From Verrucomicrobiales bacterium (GTDB taxonomy: Bacteria; Verrucomicrobiota; Verrucomicrobiia; Limisphaerales; J093), in NCBI GenBank assembly GCA_024233305.1, contig JACKPV010000027.1:124001-188000 (forward strand): 64,000 nucleotides of DNA. Direction: 5' to 3'. Below are positions 53,125 through 62,255 of the stretch, in pieces. The notes under the pieces are model-generated. The model made no database searches. It saw only the letters and a program-made list of their open reading frames with translations, and had not been told where the DNA came from. Position 1 is the first letter of the stretch, and every line of letters begins with the position of its first letter. Position numbers and translations under genes: made by a program.

Positions 53125-53531
53125 GATACCGCCGCGCCATCGTCGAGCCGGAGGAGAACACCGAGGTCAACGTCTCGCCGTTGATCGACATGGTGTTCAT
53201 CCTCCTGATCTTCTTCATCGTCACCACGGTGTTCGTCGAGGAAACGGGCACGGAGGTCGACAAACCGCAGGCGGCCTCCGCCCAGGCGCTCGAGAAGAAC
53301 AGCATTCTGCTCGCCATCACCGCGAAGGGACAGGTGGTCTACGGCGGCAAGGAAGTCGGCGTGGGAGGCGTGCGACCGCTCGTCAGCCGCCTGTGCCGCG
53401 AGGAGGCCATGCCGGTCATCATCCAGGTGGACAAGGCGGCCGATGCCGGGGTGCTGGTGCGGGTCATCGACGAAGCGAAGCTGGGCAAGGCGAAGAATGT
53501 CAGCATCGCCACCGATCCGGCCTCCAGCTGA
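53121..53531 (+). CDS. exbD: ExbD/TolR biopolymer-transport protein
   Basis: 136 residues. One N-terminal membrane helix with VNVSPLIDMVFILLIFFIVT; Asp23 is the proton-carrying residue conserved in ExbD/TolR. The periplasmic domain follows (VYGGKEVGVGGVRPLVSRLC, PVIIQVDKAADAGVLVRVID). It works with ExbB and TonB to transmit proton-motive force to the outer-membrane receptor. Overlaps exbB by 4 bases (ATGA). Confidence 0.93.
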   Translation: MRYRRAIVEPEENTEVNVSPLIDMVFILLIFFIVTTVFVEETGTEVDKPQAASAQALEKNSILLAITAKGQVVYGGKEVGVGGVRPLVSRLCREEAMPVIIQVDKAADAGVLVRVIDEAKLGKAKNVSIATDPASS

Positions 53532-53553
53532 GCCGCCCCGCCGCACCGGGTCC

Positions 53554-54219
53554 ATGCGTCGCATCTACACCCCCCCGGCCCCGCGTAGCGATCTGCCCTT
53601 TGCCCTGGGCGGGGCGGCGCTCCTGACCCTGGCGGTGTTCCTGGTCCTGCCGCTCACCCAGATGGTCTCGAGCAAGGTGCAGCGGTTGAAGACCCTCACG
53701 ACGGTCGACACCGCGGAGTTGCGGGAGGACCCCCGCGAGGAGGAACCGCCACCGCCGCCACCCGAGCCCGAACCCCCGCCGGAACCACCGCCGCCCACGC
53801 TGGCGGACACCCCGCAATCGATGAACCTCAACGTCAGCCTCGACGTGGCGTTCGGCAGCGGCGGGGCTTATGCCGGCGCGATGCCCTCGGAGCTCGTGGG
53901 CGGAGGTGCGCAGGGGGCGGGGCTGGCGGCCTTCGATGTGGCGGAACTCGAAAAGCGTCCGGAACTGATCGCCGCCGTTTCTCCCGTCTATCCCGCCGCC
54001 CTTCGCAAGGCCGGCGTGGAAGGCAGCGTGAGCGTCGTGTTCGTGCTCGATGAAGCCGGGCACGTGGAGGATCCGCGCGTCGAGCGTTCCTCGCGGACGG
54101 AGTTCGAGAAGCCGGCGCTGGACGCCCTCCGCAAGTGGCGTTTTCGCCCCGGGATGAAGGACGGCCAGCCGGTGCGGACGTTCATGCGGCAACCCATTCG
54201 ATTCACCCTCTCCGGATAA
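53554..54219 (+). CDS. tonB: TonB energy-transducing protein
   Basis: 221 residues. N-terminal membrane anchor (FALGGAALLTLAVFLVLPLT), Pro/Glu-rich periplasm-spanning linker (EEEPPPPPPEPEPPPEPPPP), and C-terminal TonB domain with PVYPAALRKAGVEGSVSVVF, ALDALRKWRFRPGMKDGQPV and MRQPIRFTL. The linker is short, like TonB2-type proteins. It contacts the TonB box of receptors, probably the one encoded downstream. 22 bases from exbD. Confidence 0.92.
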   Translation: MRRIYTPPAPRSDLPFALGGAALLTLAVFLVLPLTQMVSSKVQRLKTLTTVDTAELREDPREEEPPPPPPEPEPPPEPPPPTLADTPQSMNLNVSLDVAFGSGGAYAGAMPSELVGGGAQGAGLAAFDVAELEKRPELIAAVSPVYPAALRKAGVEGSVSVVFVLDEAGHVEDPRVERSSRTEFEKPALDALRKWRFRPGMKDGQPVRTFMRQPIRFTLSG

Positions 54220-54231
54220 CCCCTCGCTTTC

Positions 54232-55716
54232 ATGATCGCACTCCCAGGCAGATTTGGTCGGGTCCCGTTCGCCACCGGGTTGCTGCTCGCGGTGCTGACC
54301 GCCGGCCTGCCGCTGCACGCGGCGGGCAAGCGCGCGAAGAACGCCCCGAATGCCCCGTCCCCGGAAACACCCTCGAACGCCTCCACGCGTTTCGCCCCGG
54401 TCGAGGCCGACCACCCCCTGGCCGGCATCTGGAACGACCCGGAGTTCACCCGGCGACTGCTCGGCAGCTACGGCTTCAACGCGGCCACCGAGCCATCGCT
54501 GAACCTCGAGGAGCAGACGTTGCTGCGGGATCAAATCCTCCCGGTGCTGCGCCTCGAGCCGACCAATGCCATTCCGTTGCTCGAGGCGGCCATCCAGCCC
54601 GACGCGAGCGCGGTCTTCGATTACACGCTCGGGACGGTGCTGTTTCAAAGCGGCGACACCACCAACGCGGTCCGCCATTTCGAGGCGGCAATCAGCAAGT
54701 ACCCGGATTACGAACGCGCCTGGAAGAACCTGGGTTTTGCGCAGGTTCGCGACGGTCATCATGCCGGGGCCATCAAGCCGCTGGCGCGGACCATCGAGCT
54801 GGGCGGGGCGGACGGCGAGGTGTTCGGCCTGCTGGGATTCGCTTACCTGAACAGCGGGCGGCCGGTGTCGGCGGGGGCGGCCTTGCAGCAGGCGCTCCTG
54901 TTCAAGCCGGACGACTTCAATCTCCAGCTCTACCTGCTGCAAGCCTGGGTGGCGAGCGCGCAGTACGAACCCGCGTTGAAGCTGTTGAACGAACTGCTCT
55001 CCGCGAATCCGGAACGGGCCAACCTCTGGACGCTGCGGGCCAACCTCCACGTCGAACGCAACGAACTGCCGCAGGCTGCGGTCGCCTACGAGACGCTGCG
55101 ACGACTGGGGGAGGCGACCGCGGAAAACCTGCTGCTGCTGGGCGACATCTACCTGGCGCAGGAAGCGCGCGAACTCGCGCTCGAGGCCTATCTCGAAGGC
55201 GTCAAGCTAGTCGGCGGACAGGACACCAACCGGGCCCTGCGCGCGGCGGAACTGCTCGCTTCGCAGGGCGCCTGGGACGAGGCCCGGGCGCTCATGGGGG
55301 CCACCCGTTCCGCCGCCGGCGACAACCTGACCGGCGAAACGAAGCTGAAGCTGCTCAAGCTTGAGGCCCGCGTGGCCCTCGCCACCGACCGGGGCGACGA
55401 AGCCATCGCCGTGCTCGAGGAGATCAGCGTCAGCAACCCCCTGGATGGCGAGGCCCTGCTGCTCGCCGCGGACTACTACGCCGGCGCGGGCCAGCGCGAG
55501 AAGGCCGAGTTCCGCTACGATGCCGCCAGCAAACTCGAAGGCTTCGAGGCCGAGGCGTTCGTCGGCCTGGCCCGTTTGCTCGTCTCGGCGCAGGAGTACC
55601 GTCGCGCCGCAGAGTATCTCCAGAAGGCGCAGAAGATCAAACCGCAGGACCGCATCCAGCGCTATCTCGATCAGGTTTTGAAACTGGCGGCGGCCGGCTC
55701 CTCCAAGGAAGCCTGA
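54232..55716 (+). CDS. TPR-repeat protein of the TonB2-like operon
   Basis: 494 residues. Signal peptide (LLAVLTAGLPLHAAG), then at least eight TPR-like helical repeats: TLGTVLFQSGDTTNAVRHFE, FGLLGFAYLNSGRPVSAGAA, ALLLAADYYAGAGQREKAEF, and AEYLQKAQKIKPQDRIQRYL near the end. A TPR protein follows tonB in the TonB2 operons of vibrios, where it assists the energiser complex. Exported to the periplasm. 12 bases after tonB and 25 before the receptor gene. Confidence 0.88.
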   Translation: MIALPGRFGRVPFATGLLLAVLTAGLPLHAAGKRAKNAPNAPSPETPSNASTRFAPVEADHPLAGIWNDPEFTRRLLGSYGFNAATEPSLNLEEQTLLRDQILPVLRLEPTNAIPLLEAAIQPDASAVFDYTLGTVLFQSGDTTNAVRHFEAAISKYPDYERAWKNLGFAQVRDGHHAGAIKPLARTIELGGADGEVFGLLGFAYLNSGRPVSAGAALQQALLFKPDDFNLQLYLLQAWVASAQYEPALKLLNELLSANPERANLWTLRANLHVERNELPQAAVAYETLRRLGEATAENLLLLGDIYLAQEARELALEAYLEGVKLVGGQDTNRALRAAELLASQGAWDEARALMGATRSAAGDNLTGETKLKLLKLEARVALATDRGDEAIAVLEEISVSNPLDGEALLLAADYYAGAGQREKAEFRYDAASKLEGFEAEAFVGLARLLVSAQEYRRAAEYLQKAQKIKPQDRIQRYLDQVLKLAAAGSSKEA

Positions 55717-55741
55717 GCCCGCCGCCCTTCGCCGCCGCCTC

Positions 55742-58564
55742 GTGAAACCCCGCTTCCGACCCGCGCTTTTCGGCCTCCCCGGATGCCTGCGCCTTCTGCT
55801 GGCTTCGCTCCTGGTCGCCGGTTGGGTGATCGGACAGGACAACAGCGGCGGCTCGGTGACTGGCATGGTCATCGACACCTGGAACGCCGCGCCCCTGCCG
55901 GGGGTGACCATCGCCGTGCGCGGCACCACGCTGGCCACCACCAGTGATCCCGAAGGCCGTTACACCCTGAACGCGGTGCCGCCGGGAATGCAGGTGGTGA
56001 CCTTCTCGAAGTCCGGATATGCGCGCGCCGTGGTGACCGAGGTGCTCGTGGCGGAGGGGCAGGCTTCGACCGTTGACGCCAATCTGCGTCCCGAGTTCTA
56101 CGAACTGGAGGAGTACGTCGTCACGGCGGGCGAAATGAACGAGCAGACGGTCCAGATCTTCGAGGAACGCAGGAACGCCTCGAGCCTGACGGATGCCATC
56201 GGCTCGGACATGTTCAAGAACCTCGCGGTCGGGGACGCCGCGGAGGCTCTGAGCAAGGTCACCGGCGCCACCGTTGCCGACGGCAAATACGCGGTGGTGC
56301 GCGGCCTGGCGGATCGTTACACGTTCACGACGCTCAACGGGCTGGAACTGCCCAGCGCCGACCCGGATCGCAAGGCCTTCCAACTGGATCTGATGCCGTC
56401 GAAGTTCATCGAGGAAGTGGACGTGAAGAAGACGTTCACGCCGGACATGGGGGGCGGCTTTGCCGGCGGCGCGATCGACATCGTCAGCCGCAGCTTCCCG
56501 GCAGAGTTCCTGTTCGATCTGCGCGCCGGCACCGCCTACAACACCCAGTCCAGCCTGCGCAGTGACTTTCCGATGTCCCAGCGCAGTTCGACCGACTGGC
56601 TGGGCATGGACGACGGATTGCGGGCGTTGCCGGAGGCGGCGGCGAACTCGAACCCGAGCGGCTCCCGGGTCCTGCCGGACGAGGTGAAGGAGTCCTTCAA
56701 AACCAGCCAGTTCGCACCGGCAGGCGGCGATTCACCGGTCGATTCGAGCCTGTCGCTGCTGGTGGGGGATTCGCAACCGGTGGGTGGCATGAAGCTCGGC
56801 TACCTGGGCGGCCTGAACTATAAGAACGAGTACCGCTTCTACGAAAACGGCATCGTCCGCAGCTACGAACGCGGCGGGGCGGCGGTGCAGATCGACAAAC
56901 AGGATGCCCGCGGCGTGATCGACTACCAGTGGGGCGCCCTGGCGAATCTGAGCCTGGAGTTGCAACAATATCACCGGTTGAGATTCAACTTCATGTACAT
57001 CCAGTCCGCCACCGATGAAGCCCGCCGCCTCCAGGGGCAGGATGGCGATGTGACCAGCATTGAGGAAGGCACCTACGCCGACCAGTCGATCCTCCGCTGG
57101 ACGGAACGGAACCTCACCTACTATCAGCTGATCGGCGACCATGAGATTCCGGGGCTGAACTCGGTGAAGTTCGACTGGGGCGCGGCGCACTCGACCACGA
57201 CGCAGCAGGACCCGGACTACCGCATCTTCCAGTTCTTTGCGGATCCGCAGAACGACTACTACAACCCGGAGATCAGCGCCGCGCAACCGAGTTATCCGAC
57301 GCGTTACTGGCGCGATCTGGAAGAGGGGAACGACAACCTGCGGGGCGACGTGACCATTCCGCTCCCGGCTTACAGCGAGAGGGAGAATTCCATCAAGACG
57401 GGCGCAGCCTACAGCGCCTCGGCGCGGGACTACAGCCAGCGGGGATTCTCGATCCGCCGGGCCTCCTCGAAACACCCGTTCTACTCCCTGGGCGATCCCG
57501 ATATATGGATGGCGCCCGAAAACCTGGCATACGTCGATGCCCGGAATTTTCCGGTCAACCTCACCTATGAGGGCGATCAGGAGGTCCTCGGCACCTACCT
57601 CATGGCGGACTGGAACGTGCTCGAATGGCTCGAATTTATCGGCGGCGCCCGCTACGAGCGCACCGCCATCAACATCAGCTCCTATAACGTCACCAAGGAC
57701 TCTCCCAGCGCTTCCGGCAGCATCCATCAGGAGGATGTCCTGCCCTCCCTGACCGGCGTGGTCCGCTTGCGCGAGAATGTTGACCTGCGGCTCGCGTGGT
57801 CCCAGACCGTGGTCCGACCGACCTATCGGGAGATCGCCGACGTCGCCATCTATGACGTTACCCAGAACCGCAGTTACTATGGCAATCCCGACCTCGAACT
57901 GTCCGACAGCGCGAACCTCGATTTGCGGACCTCCTGGTATCCGCGGGACGGTGAGCTCGTCTCCGGTTCCCTGTTTGCCAAACGGATCGACCAGCCCATC
58001 GAGCAGGCTTCGGTAACCCTGGACAACACGCAGATCACCTATGAGAACTTCGATCATGCGGACGTCTACGGCTTCGAGGGCGAAATCCGCCTGAAACTGG
58101 ACCGCGTGGCGTCGCAGTTGGAGCCGCTCTCCGTGGGCCTGAACGGCGCCTACATCTATTCCGAGGTCCCGCTGAACGAGCAACAGATGATCAACCGGGG
58201 GAAATACGGTGACTTCAGCACGAGCCGCCCGCTCTACAATCAGCCGGACTACATCTTCAACCTCGACCTGACATGGGAACTGGAGCGGACCGGCACCACG
58301 TTCACGCTTTCGGGCAGCTGGGTGGGAGAAAGCCTGGTCCTGGTCGGGCTGGCCAGGCCCGACGAGTTCGTGCGGCCCGGGCCGCAGTTGAACCTCTTCA
58401 TCCGGCAGCGCGTGGGAAAGCGGTGGGACGTTCGCTTCACCGCGAAGAACCTGTTGGATCCGGCATACGAAGTTCTCCAGACCTGGCCGGCAACGGGCGA
58501 AGTGGTCCTGCAAAGCTATACCCGGGGCATCACCTTTGGCCTGTCGGCGGGCTGTGAGTTTTGA
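55742..58564 (+). CDS. TonB-dependent outer-membrane receptor with carboxypeptidase-regulatory-like domain
   Basis: 940 residues, GTG start. Signal peptide (LLLASLLVAGWVIGQ), a CarboxypepD_reg-like beta domain (about 38-115; DTWNAAPLPGVTIAVRGTTL), then YELEEYVVTAGE as a TonB-box-like stretch. The plug follows (EALSKVTGATVADGKYAVVR; GLADRYTFTTLNGLELPS), with a 22-strand barrel ending in GLSAGCEF. It imports a scarce substrate across the outer membrane, energised by the operon's TonB. The substrate is unknown: no siderophore or vitamin gene is adjacent. The operon-borne receptor suggests a dedicated pairing with this TonB system. Confidence 0.93.
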   Translation: MKPRFRPALFGLPGCLRLLLASLLVAGWVIGQDNSGGSVTGMVIDTWNAAPLPGVTIAVRGTTLATTSDPEGRYTLNAVPPGMQVVTFSKSGYARAVVTEVLVAEGQASTVDANLRPEFYELEEYVVTAGEMNEQTVQIFEERRNASSLTDAIGSDMFKNLAVGDAAEALSKVTGATVADGKYAVVRGLADRYTFTTLNGLELPSADPDRKAFQLDLMPSKFIEEVDVKKTFTPDMGGGFAGGAIDIVSRSFPAEFLFDLRAGTAYNTQSSLRSDFPMSQRSSTDWLGMDDGLRALPEAAANSNPSGSRVLPDEVKESFKTSQFAPAGGDSPVDSSLSLLVGDSQPVGGMKLGYLGGLNYKNEYRFYENGIVRSYERGGAAVQIDKQDARGVIDYQWGALANLSLELQQYHRLRFNFMYIQSATDEARRLQGQDGDVTSIEEGTYADQSILRWTERNLTYYQLIGDHEIPGLNSVKFDWGAAHSTTTQQDPDYRIFQFFADPQNDYYNPEISAAQPSYPTRYWRDLEEGNDNLRGDVTIPLPAYSERENSIKTGAAYSASARDYSQRGFSIRRASSKHPFYSLGDPDIWMAPENLAYVDARNFPVNLTYEGDQEVLGTYLMADWNVLEWLEFIGGARYERTAINISSYNVTKDSPSASGSIHQEDVLPSLTGVVRLRENVDLRLAWSQTVVRPTYREIADVAIYDVTQNRSYYGNPDLELSDSANLDLRTSWYPRDGELVSGSLFAKRIDQPIEQASVTLDNTQITYENFDHADVYGFEGEIRLKLDRVASQLEPLSVGLNGAYIYSEVPLNEQQMINRGKYGDFSTSRPLYNQPDYIFNLDLTWELERTGTTFTLSGSWVGESLVLVGLARPDEFVRPGPQLNLFIRQRVGKRWDVRFTAKNLLDPAYEVLQTWPATGEVVLQSYTRGITFGLSAGCEF

Positions 58565-58801
58565 GTTTCGTGCGGCGACGGACCGGCGGCCCCTCGGCCG
58601 GGGGTCGCGTCCTCCGCTCACCCGCCCGACGAACCCGTCCGGCCGCCGGTTGAGTTCACCGTTTCGTAACCAGGGTGCAGCGGGTCGGTGACATGCCACC
58701 CCCATGCTGGTTCCCAGTCAGGGCCGCCCGCTGGCCGGAGGGACGCGCTATGGCGGGAGGCTTTGACGAAGGCTTCCCTGAACACGATCAACTCAGAACT
58801 G

Positions 58802-60427
58802 ATGAAACAGCAAAGCACCATGAAATCGCAGAAGACCCTCGGCTGCCTCGCCGCGGTCGGCCTCGTCGCGGCCTCCGCCCGAGCGGCCTTGATCCCCGTC
58901 ACCGAGGACATCGCGCCGGGCGCCGAAGTGACCTGGACCGCCGACAACACCTACCGGTTGGACACCATCATCTACGTTCATGATGGCGCCGTGCTCAACA
59001 TCCAGCCGGGCACCGTGATCTACGGGGCGCAGGACGTGACCATCGGACGGGATGACATCCCCAACCTCGTTTCCGCCCTCTGGGTCACCCGCGGCGGCAG
59101 GCTCAACGCGGTGGGAACCGCGGAGCAACCGATCATCTTCACCGTCGAGGGCGATGACCTCCAGGGCGGGGTCGGCCCGGATGAAACCGGACTGTGGGGT
59201 GGGGTGGTGCTGCTGGGCCGGGCGCGGCTCAACTCGGCCAAGGACGCCGAGGGCAACGCCGCAAGTCCCATCTACGAGGTCTATGAAGGCGTCGACGGCC
59301 CGGGGCCCAACGGTGAGCATATCTTCGGAGGCGATGACGACGCGGACAGCTCGGGCCGGCTGCGTTACGTCTCCATCCGGCATGCGGGCAACGAGTTCGC
59401 ACCGGCGAGCGAACTGAACGGGCTCACTCTCGGCGCGGTGGGCAGCGGGACGGAGTTGAGCTACGTGGAGGTGTTCGCCGGTTCGGACGACGGGTTCGAG
59501 TGGTGGGGTGGCACGGTGAACGGGGACCATCTGGTGGCGGCGTTCATCGAGGATGACGACTTCGACACCGACCAGGGCTACACGGGCAGGAACCAGTTCC
59601 TGCTGGGGATCAAGCCGCCGTGGGCCGGCACGGCCGACAGCCGTGGATTCGAGACCGACGGGGACCTGAACCAGTCGGCGGAGGGCGAGGCGCCCATCAG
59701 CAAGTGGTACGGTTACAACGCGACGATGATCGGCCGCGGCAAGGAGGAGACCTCCGGCTCCCTCGGGGTGGCGTGGAACGTGCGGGACGAGACCGCCCCC
59801 AACGTGTTCAACTCGATCTTCGCGGCCTGGGACAAGGGGCTCAAGCTGGACCCCGACGGGTTGTATCATTTCCAGACGCCGCCGCCCTCGGCGCGGATTG
59901 CCAACAACGTGTGGGACGTGACGACGGGAGCGACGAGCACCGATGGGGAGTTCATCTTCACGACGGCGGCGTTTCTCAACACGATCCAGGACGCCATGCT
60001 GGGCGGCATCAGCTACGCGGCGGACCTGGGGCTGGACCCCCGCCCGCAGGCGGGCAGCCCGGCGTTTGAGAACGTGGTGGCCGGAGCGCCGGCGCCGGTG
60101 AACTACCGGGGCGCCTTCTCCGGTCCGAACGACAACTGGGCCGACGGTTGGACCGCCCTTTCCCAATTGGGCTACCTCAAACCCGCCACACCGGGCCTGA
60201 CCACCCCCGTCATCCTCGACTTCGCCGTCGCGGGGCAAACGGCGATGGTGACCGTGCAGTCCGTGGCCGGCATGAGCTACCAGTTGGAAGCGAAGTCACC
60301 CACCACCGGGGCCTGGGCCGACGCAGGCAACGCAATGTCCGGCGATGGCAACCCGATCGTCCTCGAGGCGCCCGCCGCGCAGGACCATGAATTCTTCCGG
60401 GTGCGCGGCTTCGTCACCGCGCCGTAA
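58802..60427 (+). CDS. Secreted beta-helix-like protein paired with the TonB receptor
   Basis: 541 residues. Signal peptide (TLGCLAAVGLVAASARA). Repetitive beta-helical region with YVHDGAVLNIQPGTVIYG, RGGRLNAVGTAEQPIIFTVE, LRYVSIRHAGNEF and LTLGAVGSGTELSYVEVFAG, then DDGFEWWGGTVNGDHLVAAF and DDDFDTDQGYTGRNQ, an acidic, Ca-binding-like motif. The C-terminal 70 residues form a small domain (MSYQLEAKSPTTGAWADAGN). Related secreted proteins are common in Bacteroidetes and Verrucomicrobia. No enzymatic residue is assignable. It is 237 bases after the receptor gene and precedes the operon's terminator, so it is probably an extracellular or cell-surface partner binding the receptor's substrate. Confidence 0.8.
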   Translation: MKQQSTMKSQKTLGCLAAVGLVAASARAALIPVTEDIAPGAEVTWTADNTYRLDTIIYVHDGAVLNIQPGTVIYGAQDVTIGRDDIPNLVSALWVTRGGRLNAVGTAEQPIIFTVEGDDLQGGVGPDETGLWGGVVLLGRARLNSAKDAEGNAASPIYEVYEGVDGPGPNGEHIFGGDDDADSSGRLRYVSIRHAGNEFAPASELNGLTLGAVGSGTELSYVEVFAGSDDGFEWWGGTVNGDHLVAAFIEDDDFDTDQGYTGRNQFLLGIKPPWAGTADSRGFETDGDLNQSAEGEAPISKWYGYNATMIGRGKEETSGSLGVAWNVRDETAPNVFNSIFAAWDKGLKLDPDGLYHFQTPPPSARIANNVWDVTTGATSTDGEFIFTTAAFLNTIQDAMLGGISYAADLGLDPRPQAGSPAFENVVAGAPAPVNYRGAFSGPNDNWADGWTALSQLGYLKPATPGLTTPVILDFAVAGQTAMVTVQSVAGMSYQLEAKSPTTGAWADAGNAMSGDGNPIVLEAPAAQDHEFFRVRGFVTAP

Positions 60428-60458
60428 GCGGTCTTTTGGTTGGTTGCAGTAAGCTCGA

Positions 60459-60490
60459 CGAGGACCCCTCGGGGTCCTCGTTTTCTTTTT
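60459..60490 (+). terminator. Rho-independent terminator of the TonB operon
   Basis: Stem CGAGGACCC / GGGTCCTCG with a CTCG loop, followed by TTTTCTTTTT. Works on the plus strand; there is no T-run on the minus side. Confidence 0.93.
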
Positions 60491-60549
60491 CCACACGGGC
60501 GACGGCGCCCGACGGCGATGAGCGAACTGCCGGTGCGGAGGGGCCCGGT

Positions 60550-61962
60550 TCAGGGAGTCACCGTGATGACTGCCCGACGGTAGGCGACAAGACTGGGATT
60601 ACCGGCATCCTCGACGGTGAGGATGACGTGAATGGTGGGACGACTAGAGGATCCGCGACCGGGGGCGGGAATCGTGAGGCTCGCCTCATTTCCGTCGGTC
60701 CGGTCCAGTCGAAGGTCGCCCCGGAAGGTGCCGGCCTCGCGGTAGAGCATCCACGAACTCGTGACGGCGTCGCCGTCGGGATCGTGGCTGCCGACGGAGG
60801 ACAGCCTCACGATCTCGCCCGGCTTGGCGGTGATCTCGACGATCTGCTTCGTTCGTTCGTCGTTGAGCACAGCGACCGGATTATGGTTCGCCTTGTCGAA
60901 GGCGTCGGCCACGCACCAGTCCATGCGGGCGGCGAAGTCGTGTTGATAATGCCGCCGCCAGCGCCAGATCGTGGCTTGGTTCGAGGTATGCGGTTTGCCG
61001 TCCACTTCCACGGTGTCGCGGTTCTCCCGACAGTCGGTCCAGATCGGATGGGTTTCGGCGTAGGATTGATACCAGACATAACGCCCGCCCCAACCGCCGT
61101 AGCCGGGGCTCGTGGACCAGCCGAGCCCGTTCTCGATGAGCCCGAGAAACGACGGTGTATCGCCTTCCATGATATAGGCCAGATTCGGATAGAGCGCGCC
61201 CAGTGGACCGTGATCGCGGATGATGTTCTCCTCCAGCCAGGGGTTGTCCACCAACTCGAAATCCACCATCGGACCATTGCGGTAGTGACGGTCGCCGGAG
61301 ATGCCCGTCCAGGTGGCGCGATAGTACTCCCGCGAATCGGTCGTGCTGGGAGAGACGACGTAAAACAGATCCGGGAACTCCAGCCGCAGCCACCGCCCGG
61401 CATCGTCCTGATCGGAGATCGTGTAGACCTTGAGTCGGGCGACGAGCTGCCGGAGAGCCTCGGGGGAACGCTCCCTGCGGGCGTCATGCAGCGCCTGCGC
61501 CAGCGTGTTCGCGCCGCCCCAGACGCTGACCCAAAGCGGGCGCGGATCCCGCTTGTCGGCGGCGGCCAACAACCGCCTCGCCCCGACCGAGGCCTTGTCG
61601 TTGCCGACGGCGGCCATGCCGTGGTCCGGTTGACCGGTGGCCGTCACGGCGAGGAGTTGCTCCTTCGTCGGATAACCGCGCGCGTGCTTTTGGAGGTTGT
61701 CGCGGACGAGACCGTAGGCCTCGATTTGACGGCGGATCAGGTCTTCGCGCGGCCCTTTCCGCAGCCACGTTGAGGTGGTCGCCACCAACCCCTCGATGTC
61801 GTATTCGTTGGCGTACACAAGGAAGCGGACAAGGGACTCCTCATCGTCCGGTTCGTTCGAGATGTCGGTCAGGACGAAGACCCGTTCTTTCGCGACGGCG
61901 AGAGTGGCGGTGAGCGCCAGGGCCAGGGACACGGCCAGCCGGCGGATGGACTTCGATTTCAT
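60550..61962 (-). CDS. Secreted DUF1593 protein (nucleoside-hydrolase-like fold)
   Basis: 470 residues. Signal peptide (IRRLAVSLALALTATLAVA), then ERVFVLTDISNEPDDEESLV, the Asp-rich metal-site start of the DUF1593/nucleoside-hydrolase-like fold, followed by GLVATTSTWLRKGP, LWVSVWGGANTLAQAL and KVYTISDQDDAGRWLRLEFP. A beta-sandwich-like C-terminal part (about 360-470) contains SSVGSHDPDGDAVTSSWMLY. Members are often encoded with polysaccharide degradation genes, and the glycan or nucleoside substrate is unknown. The ATG at 61962 gives the signal peptide directly. Convergent with the TonB operon; the terminator lies between. Confidence 0.85.
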   Translation of the reverse strand: MKSKSIRRLAVSLALALTATLAVAKERVFVLTDISNEPDDEESLVRFLVYANEYDIEGLVATTSTWLRKGPREDLIRRQIEAYGLVRDNLQKHARGYPTKEQLLAVTATGQPDHGMAAVGNDKASVGARRLLAAADKRDPRPLWVSVWGGANTLAQALHDARRERSPEALRQLVARLKVYTISDQDDAGRWLRLEFPDLFYVVSPSTTDSREYYRATWTGISGDRHYRNGPMVDFELVDNPWLEENIIRDHGPLGALYPNLAYIMEGDTPSFLGLIENGLGWSTSPGYGGWGGRYVWYQSYAETHPIWTDCRENRDTVEVDGKPHTSNQATIWRWRRHYQHDFAARMDWCVADAFDKANHNPVAVLNDERTKQIVEITAKPGEIVRLSSVGSHDPDGDAVTSSWMLYREAGTFRGDLRLDRTDGNEASLTIPAPGRGSSSRPTIHVILTVEDAGNPSLVAYRRAVITVTP

Positions 61963-62255
61963 ACGGTGGGCGGACCTTCGGTGATCCGCGGGGGTTTGTC
62001 GATCCTGCGAGGGCCCGCGATCGGGAGTCGTCCGGAGTGAGGCCGGCAAGAAATCGCGGATAAAGGGTTGTCAATGTGCGGGGGGTTTCGATAGGAGAAT
62101 TGAGGATGTGCTGTCCGAATCCGGCCTTTGCGGAGCCAACGGTGTTCCGGGCCGCGAAGGCTCCCGGAAGCGACGGGCGTCACGACGGCGTCGGCCGTCC
62201 GGCGAACGTGGCGGGAACCGGTTCGGACGCGGGAACTTGAACGGAGAAACAGTGG

